A stretch of DNA of 43,575 nucleotides from Desulfobacteraceae bacterium. Its GTDB lineage: Bacteria > Desulfobacterota > Desulfobacteria > Desulfobacterales > Desulfosalsimonadaceae. This document shows positions 7,220 through 15,837 of the stretch, one piece after another. Numbering within the stretch: the stretch's first letter is position 1; each line of letters begins with the position of its first letter. The position numbers were made by a program, and so were the translations under genes. Under the pieces are notes generated by a model. The model had not been told where the DNA came from. It saw nothing but the letters and a program-made list of their open reading frames with translations, and made no database searches. The stretch lies in NCBI GenBank assembly GCA_011390415.1, contig JAABSL010000302.1:1-43575 (forward strand), read 5' to 3'.

Positions 7220-9073
7220 ATGGCACAGCAAATTGCAGACCGCAGGGATGTGGATTTTGTATTGTACGAGCAACTGGGATTGGAAGAGATCGCCAAGCAC
7301 CCGCGTTACAAGGGCATGAACCGCAAAATGTTTGATATGATCATTACCGAGGCGCGGAATTTTGCCATCAAGGAAATCTTGCCGGTAAACGAGGAAGGGG
7401 ACAAAGTCGGCTTAAAGTTTGAAAACAACCAGGTGACGGTTCCCGAATGTTTCCACCGGCCGTATAAACTGCTTTGCGAAGGCGAATGGATCGCCATGAC
7501 CGAAGATCCGGAAATCGGCGGCCAGGGCCTTCCGCACATGATTGCCCAGGTGGCGGCGGAATATATCGTGGGGGCGGATTTTTCCTTTGGTGCGTTCGGA
7601 TTCGCCACCCATGGCGCGGCCAAAATGATTGAAATTTTTGGCACTGAAAAGCAGAAGGAACTGTACCTGGGCAAAATGTATTCCGGTCAGTGGGGCGGCA
7701 CCATGGTGCTGACCGAACCGGAAGCCGGGTCCGATGTGGGTGCGCTGACCACCAAGGCGGTAAAAAATGATGACGGCACCTACACTATTTCCGGAAACAA
7801 AATTTTTATCACCTGCGGCGAGCATGATCTGACGGAAAATATCATTCATCCGGTGCTGGCCAGAATTGAAGGGGCGCCTGCGGGAACCAAGGGCATCTCA
7901 TTGTTTATCGTTCCCAAAATCTGGGTCAATGACGACGGCACACTCGGCGAACCCAATGACGTGGTGTGTACGGCAATTGAAGAAAAACTGGGCCTGCACG
8001 CAAGTCCCACCTGCCAGCTGAATTTCGGCGGCAAAGACGGCTGCCGCGGCGTTCTGCTGGGGGAAGAAAACAAGGGCATGCGGGTGATGTTTCACATGAT
8101 GAACGAAGCCCGTCTGGGTGTGGGCGCGCTGGGGCTGTTTAACGCGTCCTGCGCGTATCTGTATGCGGTTAATTATGCCAAAGAGAGAATTCAGGGCCGG
8201 GACCTGGCCGATATGCTGAACAAGGATGCGCAGCCGGTGAACATCATCCGGCATCCGGATGTCCGCCGGATGCTGATGTGGATGAAAACCCATACCGAAG
8301 GGATGCGCAGTTTTGTTTACTATGTGGCCTCTTTGTTTGACAAAATGGAATGCGCGGACAGTGAAGAAGAAAAAACCAAAATTGATGATTTTATCGGCCT
8401 GCTGACCCCGATCATTAAATCCTATTGCACGGACCGGGGGTTTGAGGCCACGGTCCAGGCCATGCAGGTCTATGGCGGTTACGGCTACACGGCGGATTAC
8501 CCCGTGGAGCGCCTGATGCGCGATTCCAAAATCAATTCCATCTATGAAGGCACCAACGGCATTCAGGCCATGGATCTGCTGGGCCGCAAAATGGGCATGA
8601 AAAAAGGCGCAATTTTTATGGAGTTTCTGGGAGAAATTCAGAAAACCGTGGCCCAGGCCAAAGAAACAAAAGGACTGGAAAGTCTGGCGGAGCAGCTGGA
8701 AACCGCGATCAACCGGCTGGGCGGCGTTGCCATGCACATGGGAAAAACCGCCATGAGCCCGGATTTCAAGGTGGCCTTTTCCCATGCCATGACATTTCTG
8801 GATGTGATGGGGGATGTGATCATGGCCTGGATGCTCCTGTGGCGGGCCAATGTTGCAGCGCCCAAACTGGAAGACCTGGTGGGTGACCTGGACGGCGATG
8901 CCCGGCTTGAAAAATTAAATAAAAATAAAAATGCCGCTTTTTATGAAGGCCAGGTAAAATCCGCTGAATATTTTATTCAGGCGATCCTGCCGGTCACTTT
9001 GGGTAAAATGACGGCCATTGAAGCGAGCAGCAAGGCGATTATCGAAATACCGGAAGTCGCTTTCGGCGGGTAA
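7220..9073 (+). CDS. acyl-CoA dehydrogenase, large (DmdC-like, ~600-residue) type
   Basis: A 617-residue flavoprotein that should introduce a 2,3 double bond into an acyl-CoA and pass electrons to ETF. It has the family blocks GEWIAMTEDPEIGGQGLP, MVLTEPEAGSDVGAL (FAD binding), a middle beta domain, and the C-terminal helical domain with VQAMQVYGGYGYTADYPVERLMRD. The IYEGTNGIQAMDL block holds the usual catalytic Glu (about residue 443). It is longer than the ~380-residue housekeeping enzymes because of an N-terminal extension and an extra ~130-residue C-terminal helical domain, as in the 3-methylmercaptopropionyl-CoA dehydrogenase/large-ACAD group. The start has a good AAAGGAATGCACC leader. 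It is a single-gene unit with its own terminator. The substrate cannot be told from sequence. Confidence 0.93.
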   Translation: MAQQIADRRDVDFVLYEQLGLEEIAKHPRYKGMNRKMFDMIITEARNFAIKEILPVNEEGDKVGLKFENNQVTVPECFHRPYKLLCEGEWIAMTEDPEIGGQGLPHMIAQVAAEYIVGADFSFGAFGFATHGAAKMIEIFGTEKQKELYLGKMYSGQWGGTMVLTEPEAGSDVGALTTKAVKNDDGTYTISGNKIFITCGEHDLTENIIHPVLARIEGAPAGTKGISLFIVPKIWVNDDGTLGEPNDVVCTAIEEKLGLHASPTCQLNFGGKDGCRGVLLGEENKGMRVMFHMMNEARLGVGALGLFNASCAYLYAVNYAKERIQGRDLADMLNKDAQPVNIIRHPDVRRMLMWMKTHTEGMRSFVYYVASLFDKMECADSEEEKTKIDDFIGLLTPIIKSYCTDRGFEATVQAMQVYGGYGYTADYPVERLMRDSKINSIYEGTNGIQAMDLLGRKMGMKKGAIFMEFLGEIQKTVAQAKETKGLESLAEQLETAINRLGGVAMHMGKTAMSPDFKVAFSHAMTFLDVMGDVIMAWMLLWRANVAAPKLEDLVGDLDGDARLEKLNKNKNAAFYEGQVKSAEYFIQAILPVTLGKMTAIEASSKAIIEIPEVAFGG

Positions 9074-9395
9074 CTTTTTTTAGCTGATTCAGGCATTGCC
9101 CGGATAACTGGATAAACAGAATCAGCAGATGGCTTTATTAAAAATGGGTCCGGCAACAGAACTTGCCGGGCCCTTTTTATTTTTTGGGCCGGATCCGCTG
9201 ATAGCCGACCGGCAGGACAAGGGAACGGCAATCCTTTTGGCTTTTGCTTTCAAATGCGCAAAATTTCTGTTAATATTTTTTATGGATACATAAAGTCAAA
9301 CCCGTCTGCTGAGGTAAGATAAGAAAGGTTCATTTTTCAGGAAAAGCTGATTTTCGTCGGAATTATATCTGTTTAAAAAATCGGGAGGAATCGCT
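9074..9395. other. 322-base intergenic region
   Basis: It contains the terminator of the acyl-CoA dehydrogenase (9146-9185). The remaining ~200 bases before the TlpA-like gene presumably hold the promoter of the redox operon, but no convincing -35/-10 pair or other element was recognised. Confidence 0.4.
9146..9185 (+). terminator. rho-independent terminator of the acyl-CoA dehydrogenase gene
   Basis: An 11-bp stem with one G-U pair (GGGTCCGGCAA / TTGCCGGGCCC, 9146-9156 with 9163-9173) and a 6-base loop is followed by TTTTTATTTTTT. It lies 72 bases after the stop codon. Confidence 0.88.
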
Positions 9396-9974
9396 GTGGG
9401 TATTAAAAGGGTATGGTTTACGTGGGTGTTGTTAACGGTCATATCGGTGGGCGGATTGTGCGTTTTTCCGGCGTCTGTAATCAGCGGCCCTCCGATAATT
9501 TCTGAAGGTACGCAATTGCCGGGTTTTAAAATGGATATGACGTTGGGTCCCGAGATGAGGCAATATCTCGGCCTGGAGGCCGGCCCGGCGTTTACGTTAA
9601 ACCAGATTCAAGCCAAGCTGGTGGTGATTGAAATTTTCAGCGCACTTTGCAAGGAATGCCACAAAAATGCACCCGGGGTGAACAAGCTGTATCATATCAT
9701 TTCAAATGATTCGGAGTTGAATCCTCACGTAAAGATGCTCGGCATCGCTGTCGGCAACGACACCAAACTGGCGGATGCGTATAGTAAAACATATAAGGTA
9801 AAATTTCCGGTGGTTGCGGACCCGGAAGAGAAGATCAACATGCAACTCGGCAATGTGGCGACGCCGAGCATCATTGTCGCGGATAATAAAGGCACGGTTT
9901 TGTACTTTCATGAAGGCATCATGGAAGATATGGACCAGATACTTGACGTTCTGCGGGCATTTTACGCGCAATAA
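9396..9974 (+). CDS. TlpA/ResA-like periplasmic thioredoxin-fold protein
   Basis: A 192-residue protein starting at GTG with a GGGAGGA ribosome site. Residues 7-30 form a signal peptide or anchor. The thioredoxin fold follows: VVIEIFSALCKECHKNAPG contains the redox pair C85-x-x-C88, and the cis-proline loop is NVATPSIIV (Pro157). An insert between the first strand and the active helix is as in AhpC/TlpA-type proteins. It probably reduces or oxidises periplasmic thiols. It begins a four-gene run with a cNMP/rhodanese protein, a MauE-like membrane protein and a lipoprotein. A TlpA-type thioredoxin next to MauE/DoxX is a recurrent envelope electron-transfer pairing. Confidence 0.85.
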   Translation: MGIKRVWFTWVLLTVISVGGLCVFPASVISGPPIISEGTQLPGFKMDMTLGPEMRQYLGLEAGPAFTLNQIQAKLVVIEIFSALCKECHKNAPGVNKLYHIISNDSELNPHVKMLGIAVGNDTKLADAYSKTYKVKFPVVADPEEKINMQLGNVATPSIIVADNKGTVLYFHEGIMEDMDQILDVLRAFYAQ

Positions 9975-10028
9975 CGGCTTTCGTCCGATACATGAATCTT
10001 TACTCCTTCTTCAAGGCCCCATGAATAA

Positions 10029-10940
10029 ATGACATCGCGCCGCGCCAAAACCAAAAAAGATATTGATCACCCGATCTTAAAAAAACTGCCGGCAGAGATC
10101 CGGAACGAAATTCTCCGGCGGGCGGAAACCCGGACGGTTCCCGCCGGCAGCATGGTTTGCCGGCAGGGCGGACCGGGGGATAGCTTTTTTATGATAAGAT
10201 CCGGAACTGTCCGGATTTACAGAACAACAGAGGAAGACATCGAAATGGAACTGGCGGTTTTGGGACCTGGGGGCAGTTTCGGCGAAATGGCGCTGCTGAC
10301 CGGGTCTCCCCGCACTGCAAATGCCGTGGTAATTGAAGATGCCGAACTTACATCGCTTTCCAAAGAACAGTTTGACAAAATCCTTAAAACTTACCCGGCA
10401 GTTTCGCTGACCCTGATCCGGCAAATGGCGACCTGGCTGATTGACAAGGACCAGATTATTGAAAGAGAACTCCGCCGCCAATATGTACCGCCGAAGTTAT
10501 CTATTCTCGATTTTGCTGTCATTATTTTCTTGAGCTCCCTCTGTGCGCTGATTTTTAATCACTCCAATCCCGGCGGGATCAAGCTTTTGCCGGACATCAG
10601 TTTAAATTCCAATATCGGCAGGGTTTCACCCTCGGCCGCGCAAATGGAACTGGAAAAGAATACCGCACAATTTGTCGATGCCATGCCGTCAAATTTTTAC
10701 GATCAGGAGCATATCCCGGGAGCGATTAATATTCCGCAGTCGGTATTTGAAATCATGTATATGATGGGGCTCAGTGATGTGGATCCGTCTCAAAAAATAA
10801 TTGTTTACGGCCGGACGATCAGCCGGCTGTATGATGTTCGGCTGGCCAACAAGCTGTACTCGCGAGGGCATAAAAACATCCATATTTTAGAAGGCGGATT
10901 GCCGCTGTGGAAAGAGAAGGGATATCCGGTCGCGCCATGA
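10029..10940 (+). CDS. cyclic-nucleotide-binding domain fused to inactive rhodanese domain, membrane-anchored
   Basis: A 303-residue three-part protein. Residues 15-145 are a Crp-type nucleotide-binding beta-roll with the phosphate-binding cassette [18 protein letters not shown] (84-101); there is no DNA-binding helix-turn-helix. Residues 157-177 are one membrane helix. Residues 195-303 are a rhodanese domain ([22 protein letters not shown] ... [15 protein letters not shown], given here in two parts). The active-site loop, normally Y-C-R-x-G-x-R, reads Y-G-R-T-I-S-R (260-266), so the sulfur-carrying Cys is replaced by Gly and transferase activity is not expected. It overlaps the MauE-like gene by 4 bases (ATGA). 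It may sense a nucleotide in the cytoplasm and bind a partner through the rhodanese domain, or regulate the redox pair encoded beside it. Function is inferred only. Confidence 0.85.
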   Translation: MTSRRAKTKKDIDHPILKKLPAEIRNEILRRAETRTVPAGSMVCRQGGPGDSFFMIRSGTVRIYRTTEEDIEMELAVLGPGGSFGEMALLTGSPRTANAVVIEDAELTSLSKEQFDKILKTYPAVSLTLIRQMATWLIDKDQIIERELRRQYVPPKLSILDFAVIIFLSSLCALIFNHSNPGGIKLLPDISLNSNIGRVSPSAAQMELEKNTAQFVDAMPSNFYDQEHIPGAINIPQSVFEIMYMMGLSDVDPSQKIIVYGRTISRLYDVRLANKLYSRGHKNIHILEGGLPLWKEKGYPVAP

Positions 10941-11425
10941 ATCAATTCCGGGGTTTTGCAAAAAAAATTCTGACCAGCGAATATTTGTCTCTCGTATTAA
11001 GAGTTTACGTCGGGATAGTGTTTATTTATGCCAGCATGAGCAAGATTGCCTATCCGCCTCAGTTTGCCGAAGCGGTTGCCGCATACCAGCTGATTCCGTA
11101 TTGGGGAGTGAATCTGGTGGCCGTGCTGCTTCCCTGGATCGAGCTGTTCTGCGGGCTGTTTCTCATTATCGGTTTAAGGACCCGGGCGGCGGCATTTATG
11201 GTCGGCTCTCTGCTGATCATGTTTATCTTTTTTATCCTGATCAACATGTTCCGCGGCATCGAGATCGGCTGCGGATGCTTTGATACCACCGGCGAAGAGA
11301 TCGGCTGGCGGCGGGTCATTGAGGATTTTATCTGGCTGTTAATGACCATACAGGTTTTTTTCTATGACCGGATCTACCTGTTCAGCAGGCGGTCATTTAA
11401 GCCGGTCAGAAGAGTCCCGCTATAA
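10937..11425 (+). CDS. MauE/DoxX-family redox-associated membrane protein
   Basis: A 162-residue integral membrane protein with four hydrophobic helices (about 17-34, 57-80, 85-104, 128-143). It carries the conserved GCGCF motif (Cys112, Cys114) after helix 3 that marks the MauE/DoxX redox group, in which these Cys are thought to relay electrons to periplasmic thioredoxin-like proteins. The ATG at 10937 overlaps the stop of the preceding gene, so the two are translationally coupled. With the TlpA-like protein two genes upstream this forms a plausible membrane-to-periplasm thiol relay. Confidence 0.85.
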   Translation: MNQFRGFAKKILTSEYLSLVLRVYVGIVFIYASMSKIAYPPQFAEAVAAYQLIPYWGVNLVAVLLPWIELFCGLFLIIGLRTRAAAFMVGSLLIMFIFFILINMFRGIEIGCGCFDTTGEEIGWRRVIEDFIWLLMTIQVFFYDRIYLFSRRSFKPVRRVPL

Positions 11426-11449
11426 TGATAGCGCACAGGAGAATTCGTT

Positions 11450-11794
11450 TTGAAGCATAGAAGAATAAACGCATGGTTTGTGGCATGTCTTTCTGTGTCC
11501 GTTCTTTTCGCCTGCAATTCAACGGACCGTTATATCGGAACCTATCAGGCAATTGACACCATCGGGGAGACCCGCAAGGAAAATGTAATTGAATTAATGG
11601 AAAACGGGCAAGGTTCCTGGAGCTGCCGGGATGGGGGTGAAGTCTTGTTTACCTGGTATGTCAAGGGCAATGAGTTGAGAATCAATACCAAAGAAGGCGG
11701 CATCATAGTGGGGAAATTGGAAAACAAATCCTTTACGGTCGCGCTTCCCGGACAGAAGACGCTAACCTTTTTTCAAATTCCTGCCGAAGAATGA
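11450..11794 (+). CDS. small lipoprotein of unknown function
   Basis: A 114-residue protein starting at TTG 11450 behind AGGAGA. The N-terminus is a lipoprotein signal with lipobox LSVLFAC (Cys22 lipidated). The mature part, beta-rich by eye, starts STDRYIGTYQAID and resembles small lipocalin-like copper-resistance or NlpE-type folds only in general layout. It is the last gene of the TlpA/rhodanese/MauE run, 24 bases after the MauE-like gene. Family not recognised. Confidence 0.7.
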   Translation: MKHRRINAWFVACLSVSVLFACNSTDRYIGTYQAIDTIGETRKENVIELMENGQGSWSCRDGGEVLFTWYVKGNELRINTKEGGIIVGKLENKSFTVALPGQKTLTFFQIPAEE

Positions 11795-11821
11795 GCCCTG
11801 TGCTGTCTGATTTAGGACCCG

Positions 11822-11861
11822 CCCCTGATCGGGGAGTCGGATCTCAGAGAAGGGGTTTTTT
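11822..11861 (+). terminator. probable rho-independent terminator
   Basis: An outer stem CCCCT/AGGGG (11822-11826 with 11851-11855), with further pairing inside (CTGATC with GATCTCAG, bulged), is followed by T6. It lies 28 bases after the lipoprotein stop, in the 80-base gap between convergent genes. Confidence 0.55.
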
Positions 11862-11874
11862 GACCGGGTATGCG

Positions 11875-12573
11875 CTATTTGCCATAACCCCCGTTCTCTT
11901 TGGCGGTCTCTTTTTCAGCGGACGGGTTCAGGCTGTTGATGACCACCTCGATATGGGCGGTGCAGAAATCCTTGAACGCGGCGGCGGCGGCTTGCGGCTG
12001 CTGCCGGATAATAAAATCGTAGCCGTTGCGAAGGTGGGAAACTACGGTTTTAAGCTGGTCCGGCATGGAGGTGATGGAGGCCCACTGAACCCTTTCCGCG
12101 GTGGGCATGAGTTCGGTGGCGATCCTTTCGATCATGGGGTTTCCGGCAATTTTTAACACTTTATGGGCCATGTGGGTGACATTGGTGATGTAAAGTTCAA
12201 AATTATTGCCGGTAATGCTCTCCTCCATTCTGGTCATCAGTTTTTCAAGGTCGGCCACATCATCCGGTGTCACATTTTCCGCGGCCTTTGCAAATACAAA
12301 CTGGTAAATGACATTGGCGGTTTCGTAGAGATGCAGTATCCGGTCCTGGGAAAGAGCGGTTACCTCATAATTTCCCTTCGGGGTCCGGTCCACCAGCCAG
12401 ATCTGTTCGAGCATGCGCAGGGCATCCCGGACCGGGCTGCGGCTGACGCCCAGTTCCTTGGAAATCTGGGTTTCATAAATCTGTTCCCCCGGTTTTAAGT
12501 CATTATGAACAATTTTTTTACCGATCAGTTGAAAGATCTGGTCGGATAAATTGTTTTTAGACAACTGGTCCAT
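11875..12573 (-). CDS. GntR-family transcriptional regulator, FCD subfamily
   Basis: A 232-residue regulator. Residues 8-75 form the winged helix (LKPGEQIYETQISKELGVSR, then SPVRDALRMLE, then the wing KGNYEVTAL). Residues 80-222 are an all-helical FCD effector domain, with a possible metal-ligand His in THMAHKVLKIAGNP and others in VVSHLRNGYD and CTAHIE. The ribosome site is AGGAGA. FCD regulators usually repress degradation operons and are released by an organic acid or CoA intermediate. It is the last gene of the - strand acyl-CoA cluster, so it probably controls that cluster; the palindromes at 29863-29896 are one candidate target. Confidence 0.92.
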   Translation of the reverse strand: MDQLSKNNLSDQIFQLIGKKIVHNDLKPGEQIYETQISKELGVSRSPVRDALRMLEQIWLVDRTPKGNYEVTALSQDRILHLYETANVIYQFVFAKAAENVTPDDVADLEKLMTRMEESITGNNFELYITNVTHMAHKVLKIAGNPMIERIATELMPTAERVQWASITSMPDQLKTVVSHLRNGYDFIIRQQPQAAAAAFKDFCTAHIEVVINSLNPSAEKETAKENGGYGK

Positions 12574-12609
12574 TTATATTCTCCTGATTAGCCGGCTGTA
12601 AAGCCGTGT

Positions 12610-12852
12610 TCAGACAGCTATTGGTAATGCCATGGCAATGGCCCCTGAAGGGCATTCGGCTTCGCACGCGCCGCAGCCGGTACATTTTTTTTCATCCCTG
12701 ATCACCGGAAACCGGCGGAATCCGCGGGCACTGTTTCTGATTTCAAGGTCAATGGCGCCGGTCGGGCAGATGTCGGCGCACATGGTGCAGGCGATGCAAA
12801 TTTCCCTGTCAAAACGGGGAGCTGTCTTTTGTTTGATTTTGTTCATCTGCAT
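12610..12852 (-). CDS. 2x[4Fe-4S] ferredoxin
   Basis: An 80-residue dicluster ferredoxin with two C-x2-C-x2-C-x3-C-P motifs (CIACTMCADICP near residues 19-30 and CTGCGACEAECP near 57-68). Each motif supplies three ligands to one cluster and one to the other. The spacing between motifs is longer than in clostridial ferredoxin, with an Arg-rich linker (RNSARGFRRFPVIRDEKK). It lies just downstream of the thioesterase and AOR genes, so it is a natural electron acceptor or donor for the AOR enzyme and for the BadF-type activators in the cluster. Confidence 0.93.
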   Translation of the reverse strand: MQMNKIKQKTAPRFDREICIACTMCADICPTGAIDLEIRNSARGFRRFPVIRDEKKCTGCGACEAECPSGAIAMALPIAV

Positions 12853-12935
12853 ATTTCCTGAAAAATAAAAATCATCCGCTGCTCCTGATACCGGGCCTTT
12901 CCTGAATCAGAAGAGCGCTTTTCCCACATTGAAGA

Positions 12936-13697
12936 TCATCTGTCCGCATCCTGGAAGCGTTTCCATACGGTTTTTAAGCGGGTGATTTCCTTTTGGGTAT
13001 GTTCGCTGATCAGTTTATGAAGAAATACCGGTTTTAAATGGGTTTCTTCGCGTTTGATTTGCGACGTTATCCGGTCTCCGTACAGGGATTCATCCATGTA
13101 GCGGATGTCAATTGCTTCCGGCCGAAACTGGGTGATGATGTCTTCGGGCACGCTTTCAAGGGCCCACACAATATAAATGGAATTATTCACATGGGTATTA
13201 AAATCGAGATCATGCATCCGGATGTTAAAAATCCGTTCCGAGTCCGGATCGCTTATTTCGGGAACGGATTCGATATCATCGGTTACGGGATGCGAGCAGC
13301 CTGATATCATCTCCGGCGGCAGGCTCTTGCTGAGCCTTGCCGGTTTTTTGGTTTTAAGATTAACCACAATCCAGGTGCTTTTTCCAAGAATCAGCAGCGA
13401 TCCCTTGTCATCATAAATTTCAAACTGCCGCAGTTCATAGAGGTCTTTGTACGGATACCGCCAGGTTCTGACAGTTATGGAATCATTCCATTTCGGGTAC
13501 CGGGTGATGGTGATATGATATTTGATGACCACCCAGGCAAAGCCGGTTTCAAACAGGTCATACGCAGAGGCTTTCATGAGACCGCAGTGGCGGCTCATGA
13601 TGTCCTGAAAATAGTTAAATGCGCTGACCGGCTTGATAAAGCCGTTGACACCGGTTTCAGCATAGCGGACCCGTATGGTTTCTTCGTGGATATTCAT
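12936..13697 (-). CDS. acyl-ACP thioesterase-like protein (FatA/FatB family, double hotdog)
   Basis: A 253-residue double-hotdog thioesterase. The first half has VRYAETGVNGFIKPVSAFNYFQ and WVVIKYHITITRYPKW; the second half carries the catalytic block DLDFNTHVNNSIYIVW, with Asp165, Asn167 and His169 matching the D-x-N-x-H-V-N-N motif. It should hydrolyse acyl-ACP or acyl-CoA to the free acid. Its ATG overlaps the AOR stop by 4 bases (ATGA), a strong sign of co-translation. A free acid released here could be the substrate or product of the neighbouring AOR-type carboxylate/aldehyde enzyme; this is inference. It may use CoA thioesters, since this operon contains no ACP. Confidence 0.88.
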   Translation of the reverse strand: MNIHEETIRVRYAETGVNGFIKPVSAFNYFQDIMSRHCGLMKASAYDLFETGFAWVVIKYHITITRYPKWNDSITVRTWRYPYKDLYELRQFEIYDDKGSLLILGKSTWIVVNLKTKKPARLSKSLPPEMISGCSHPVTDDIESVPEISDPDSERIFNIRMHDLDFNTHVNNSIYIVWALESVPEDIITQFRPEAIDIRYMDESLYGDRITSQIKREETHLKPVFLHKLISEHTQKEITRLKTVWKRFQDADR

Positions 13698-15649
13698 AAA
13701 CGGATATCGTTTTTGCTGAGTTTTTCTGATGGCCGGCCCGTGTCCGGGCTCCAGTTAAACTGCTGCCAGTAGTTTTCCATCATTTTATCAATATTGACTG
13801 TCCGGTATTTATTGGCGCCGCTGGTCAGCGGCGGCCGGCCCACGGCCCGGAGGTTCGGCTTTGCGGACTTCGGATCAATGCCGTGCCTCATATTAAAGGT
13901 ATGTTTCAGGGTCTGGAGCCGTTTGCCGATTTCCATGTAGGCTTCAGGCGTCTTCTCCCAGCCGGTGACTGCATTGAGCCACTCAAACAGGGGAAACCGG
14001 TCGGCCCCGATCTGCGCACCGAAGGCGCAGCCGCCGGCCCCGTTCAAGACATTCATAAACTTGCTGCAGGCCGCCGCCTCAATGGCTTTTTTTTCTGTAA
14101 CCGCATACTTGCTTTTTTTGCGGTACATCAGCCAGGGCCGGGGCAGGGATTTGTCTTTTGTCCAGAGCCGGAACATTTCATAATACATCTGGGACCCGAT
14201 GGTATGTCTGCCGGGGGTGGCCTCCACGGCGTAATGGACGGCAAACCCCGGATCAAACCGGCTGTCATGCATGGGCAGCTCCTGGCCGCCGGCATGCATG
14301 GCATAAGGGTCGGAGTTTTTGCCGATTCTTTCGGCGGCTTTTTTAACACCGTCCGCCAGGATATCACCGATGCCGTCCCGGGCAATCATTTTATCCAGTA
14401 ATGACAGCATCGCGCCGGTGTTTCCCCAGGTCAGCTCGAGTCCGTCGGTGTCTTCTTTGGTCAGGATGCCGCGCTCATAGCATTCAATGGCAAAAGCAAT
14501 GGTTCCCCCCGCGGAAATAGTGTCCATGCCGGCCCGGTTTAAGATATCGTTCATGGTAAAAATGCTGTCCAGATTGTCATTGAGGCACAGTCCGCTCAAG
14601 GCCATGACTGATTCATACTCCGGCTTATGGGCTTCCCTGCCGGGAAATTTGCCTTTGCAGATACCGCCGCATCCCAAGGGGCAGGAATAGCAGTGGTATT
14701 TTGATATTTCGCTTTCAAGGATCGTATCCGGGTTGATGGCGTCTGATTTGTCTTTTGTAAAATCCAGATTCGATCCGCCCCAGTTTTTGATGGGGGCGTC
14801 ACCGAGCTCCGTGGAATACTGGTTAAGGGCAATGGTTCCCCATTTACGGAGCATGAATTTCCAGAGCATGCCGTCCATGGCGGTCTGAACCGGCAGAAAC
14901 CGCAGGAATGCCGCCAGTATCCGAAGTCCGTTTCCGGAAAGAAACCAGGGCTGAAACTGCACCCACTTGTTGCATTTGTCGGAAAGTTCGCGGATTTTAT
15001 AGCGGTTTCGCGCTTCGATCTTTTTTGCGCTGTCCAGGACGACTGCTTTCAGGCGCTTGGATCCCATGACCGCCCCGAGTCCGGACCGGGCGGCCATCCG
15101 GCCCAGGTCATTACTGATGCCGGATATGCATGAGAGTTTTTCGCCGGCCGGCCCGATACAGGCCACTTTGGGTTTGCGCTTGTCGGTCAGTTCGGAAATC
15201 AGCATTTCCTCGGTCTCAATGGCGTCTTTTCCCCACAGAAGGCCTGCGTCCTTCAGCTCGGGCCTGCCGTTTTTTATGTACAGATACACCGGTTTGTCAC
15301 TGATGCCCTTAAAAAAGATGCCGTCGTAACCGCAGCGCTTGATGGCCGGTGAAAAATTTCCGCCGCAGTTGGCTTCCCCGTATCCACCGGTGAGCGGGGA
15401 TTTGCCCATGACCATCCAGCGGCCGGTGAACAGGCTGCCGGTGCCCGTAAGAAGCCCGGACACAAAGCCCAGCACATTGTCGGGTCCTAATGGATCGGCG
15501 TCCGCGGGAATGCTGTTGTAGAGGATAAATCCCCCCAGGCCGGAGCCGGAGAGGAATTTTTCATACACGGTGTCCGGTATCTGCTGTACCTCGAAAGTTT
15601 TGTCGGACAGGTTAACCATCAGTATTTTGCCCATGTAACCATGTGCCAT
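13694..15649 (-). CDS. aldehyde:ferredoxin oxidoreductase family tungsten enzyme
   Basis: A 651-residue AOR-family protein that oxidises an aldehyde to an acid with ferredoxin, or in reverse reduces an acid. The N-terminal pterin-binding domain starts MAHGYMGKILMVNLSDK and includes GGYGEANCGGNF. The [4Fe-4S] ligands are Cys320, 323 and 327 (HCYSCPLGCGG) and Cys541 (NGAGGCAFG). The conserved PEYES follows at about 343. The ATG at 15649 has AGGAGA at the right distance; an upstream in-frame ATG (15721) would add 24 poorly fitting residues. The family also includes BamB, the active-site subunit of class II benzoyl-CoA reductase, but no other Bam genes are seen here, so a general AOR role is preferred. 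It is coupled to the thioesterase and ferredoxin genes. Confidence 0.9.
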   Translation of the reverse strand: MAHGYMGKILMVNLSDKTFEVQQIPDTVYEKFLSGSGLGGFILYNSIPADADPLGPDNVLGFVSGLLTGTGSLFTGRWMVMGKSPLTGGYGEANCGGNFSPAIKRCGYDGIFFKGISDKPVYLYIKNGRPELKDAGLLWGKDAIETEEMLISELTDKRKPKVACIGPAGEKLSCISGISNDLGRMAARSGLGAVMGSKRLKAVVLDSAKKIEARNRYKIRELSDKCNKWVQFQPWFLSGNGLRILAAFLRFLPVQTAMDGMLWKFMLRKWGTIALNQYSTELGDAPIKNWGGSNLDFTKDKSDAINPDTILESEISKYHCYSCPLGCGGICKGKFPGREAHKPEYESVMALSGLCLNDNLDSIFTMNDILNRAGMDTISAGGTIAFAIECYERGILTKEDTDGLELTWGNTGAMLSLLDKMIARDGIGDILADGVKKAAERIGKNSDPYAMHAGGQELPMHDSRFDPGFAVHYAVEATPGRHTIGSQMYYEMFRLWTKDKSLPRPWLMYRKKSKYAVTEKKAIEAAACSKFMNVLNGAGGCAFGAQIGADRFPLFEWLNAVTGWEKTPEAYMEIGKRLQTLKHTFNMRHGIDPKSAKPNLRAVGRPPLTSGANKYRTVNIDKMMENYWQQFNWSPDTGRPSEKLSKNDIRL

Positions 15650-15837
15650 GAAATTCTCCTCTTTTCTTGCAGGGTCATTCAAATTCCGGTGCCGATCAAC
15701 TGGCAAATTTTTTTGGATCAAAATATCATTCTTTTAATAATAACACAACTTCCCGCTGATATCTGATTATTCAAATATCTTCATATCGTTCAATCTCAGA
15801 CTCATATGTTTTACGGGAATCGATCGTTGACGGCAAA

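Noticed and set aside
7220-7237. TGGCAC...TTGC resembling a sigma54 -24/-12 promoter
   Set aside because: The GG to GC spacing is one base too long and the site lies inside the start of the acyl-CoA dehydrogenase coding region.
7898-8785. 295-residue open frame on the - strand
   Set aside because: It is the antisense shadow of the acyl-CoA dehydrogenase gene, His/Gly-rich and with no domain.
11791-12156. 121-residue open frame on the + strand after the lipoprotein gene
   Set aside because: It lies opposite the GntR regulator gene, crosses a terminator and has no ribosome site or domain.
13694-15649. Assigning the AOR-family gene as bamB of class II benzoyl-CoA reductase
   Set aside because: No other bam genes are present and no BamB-specific feature could be confirmed; general AOR membership is all the sequence supports.
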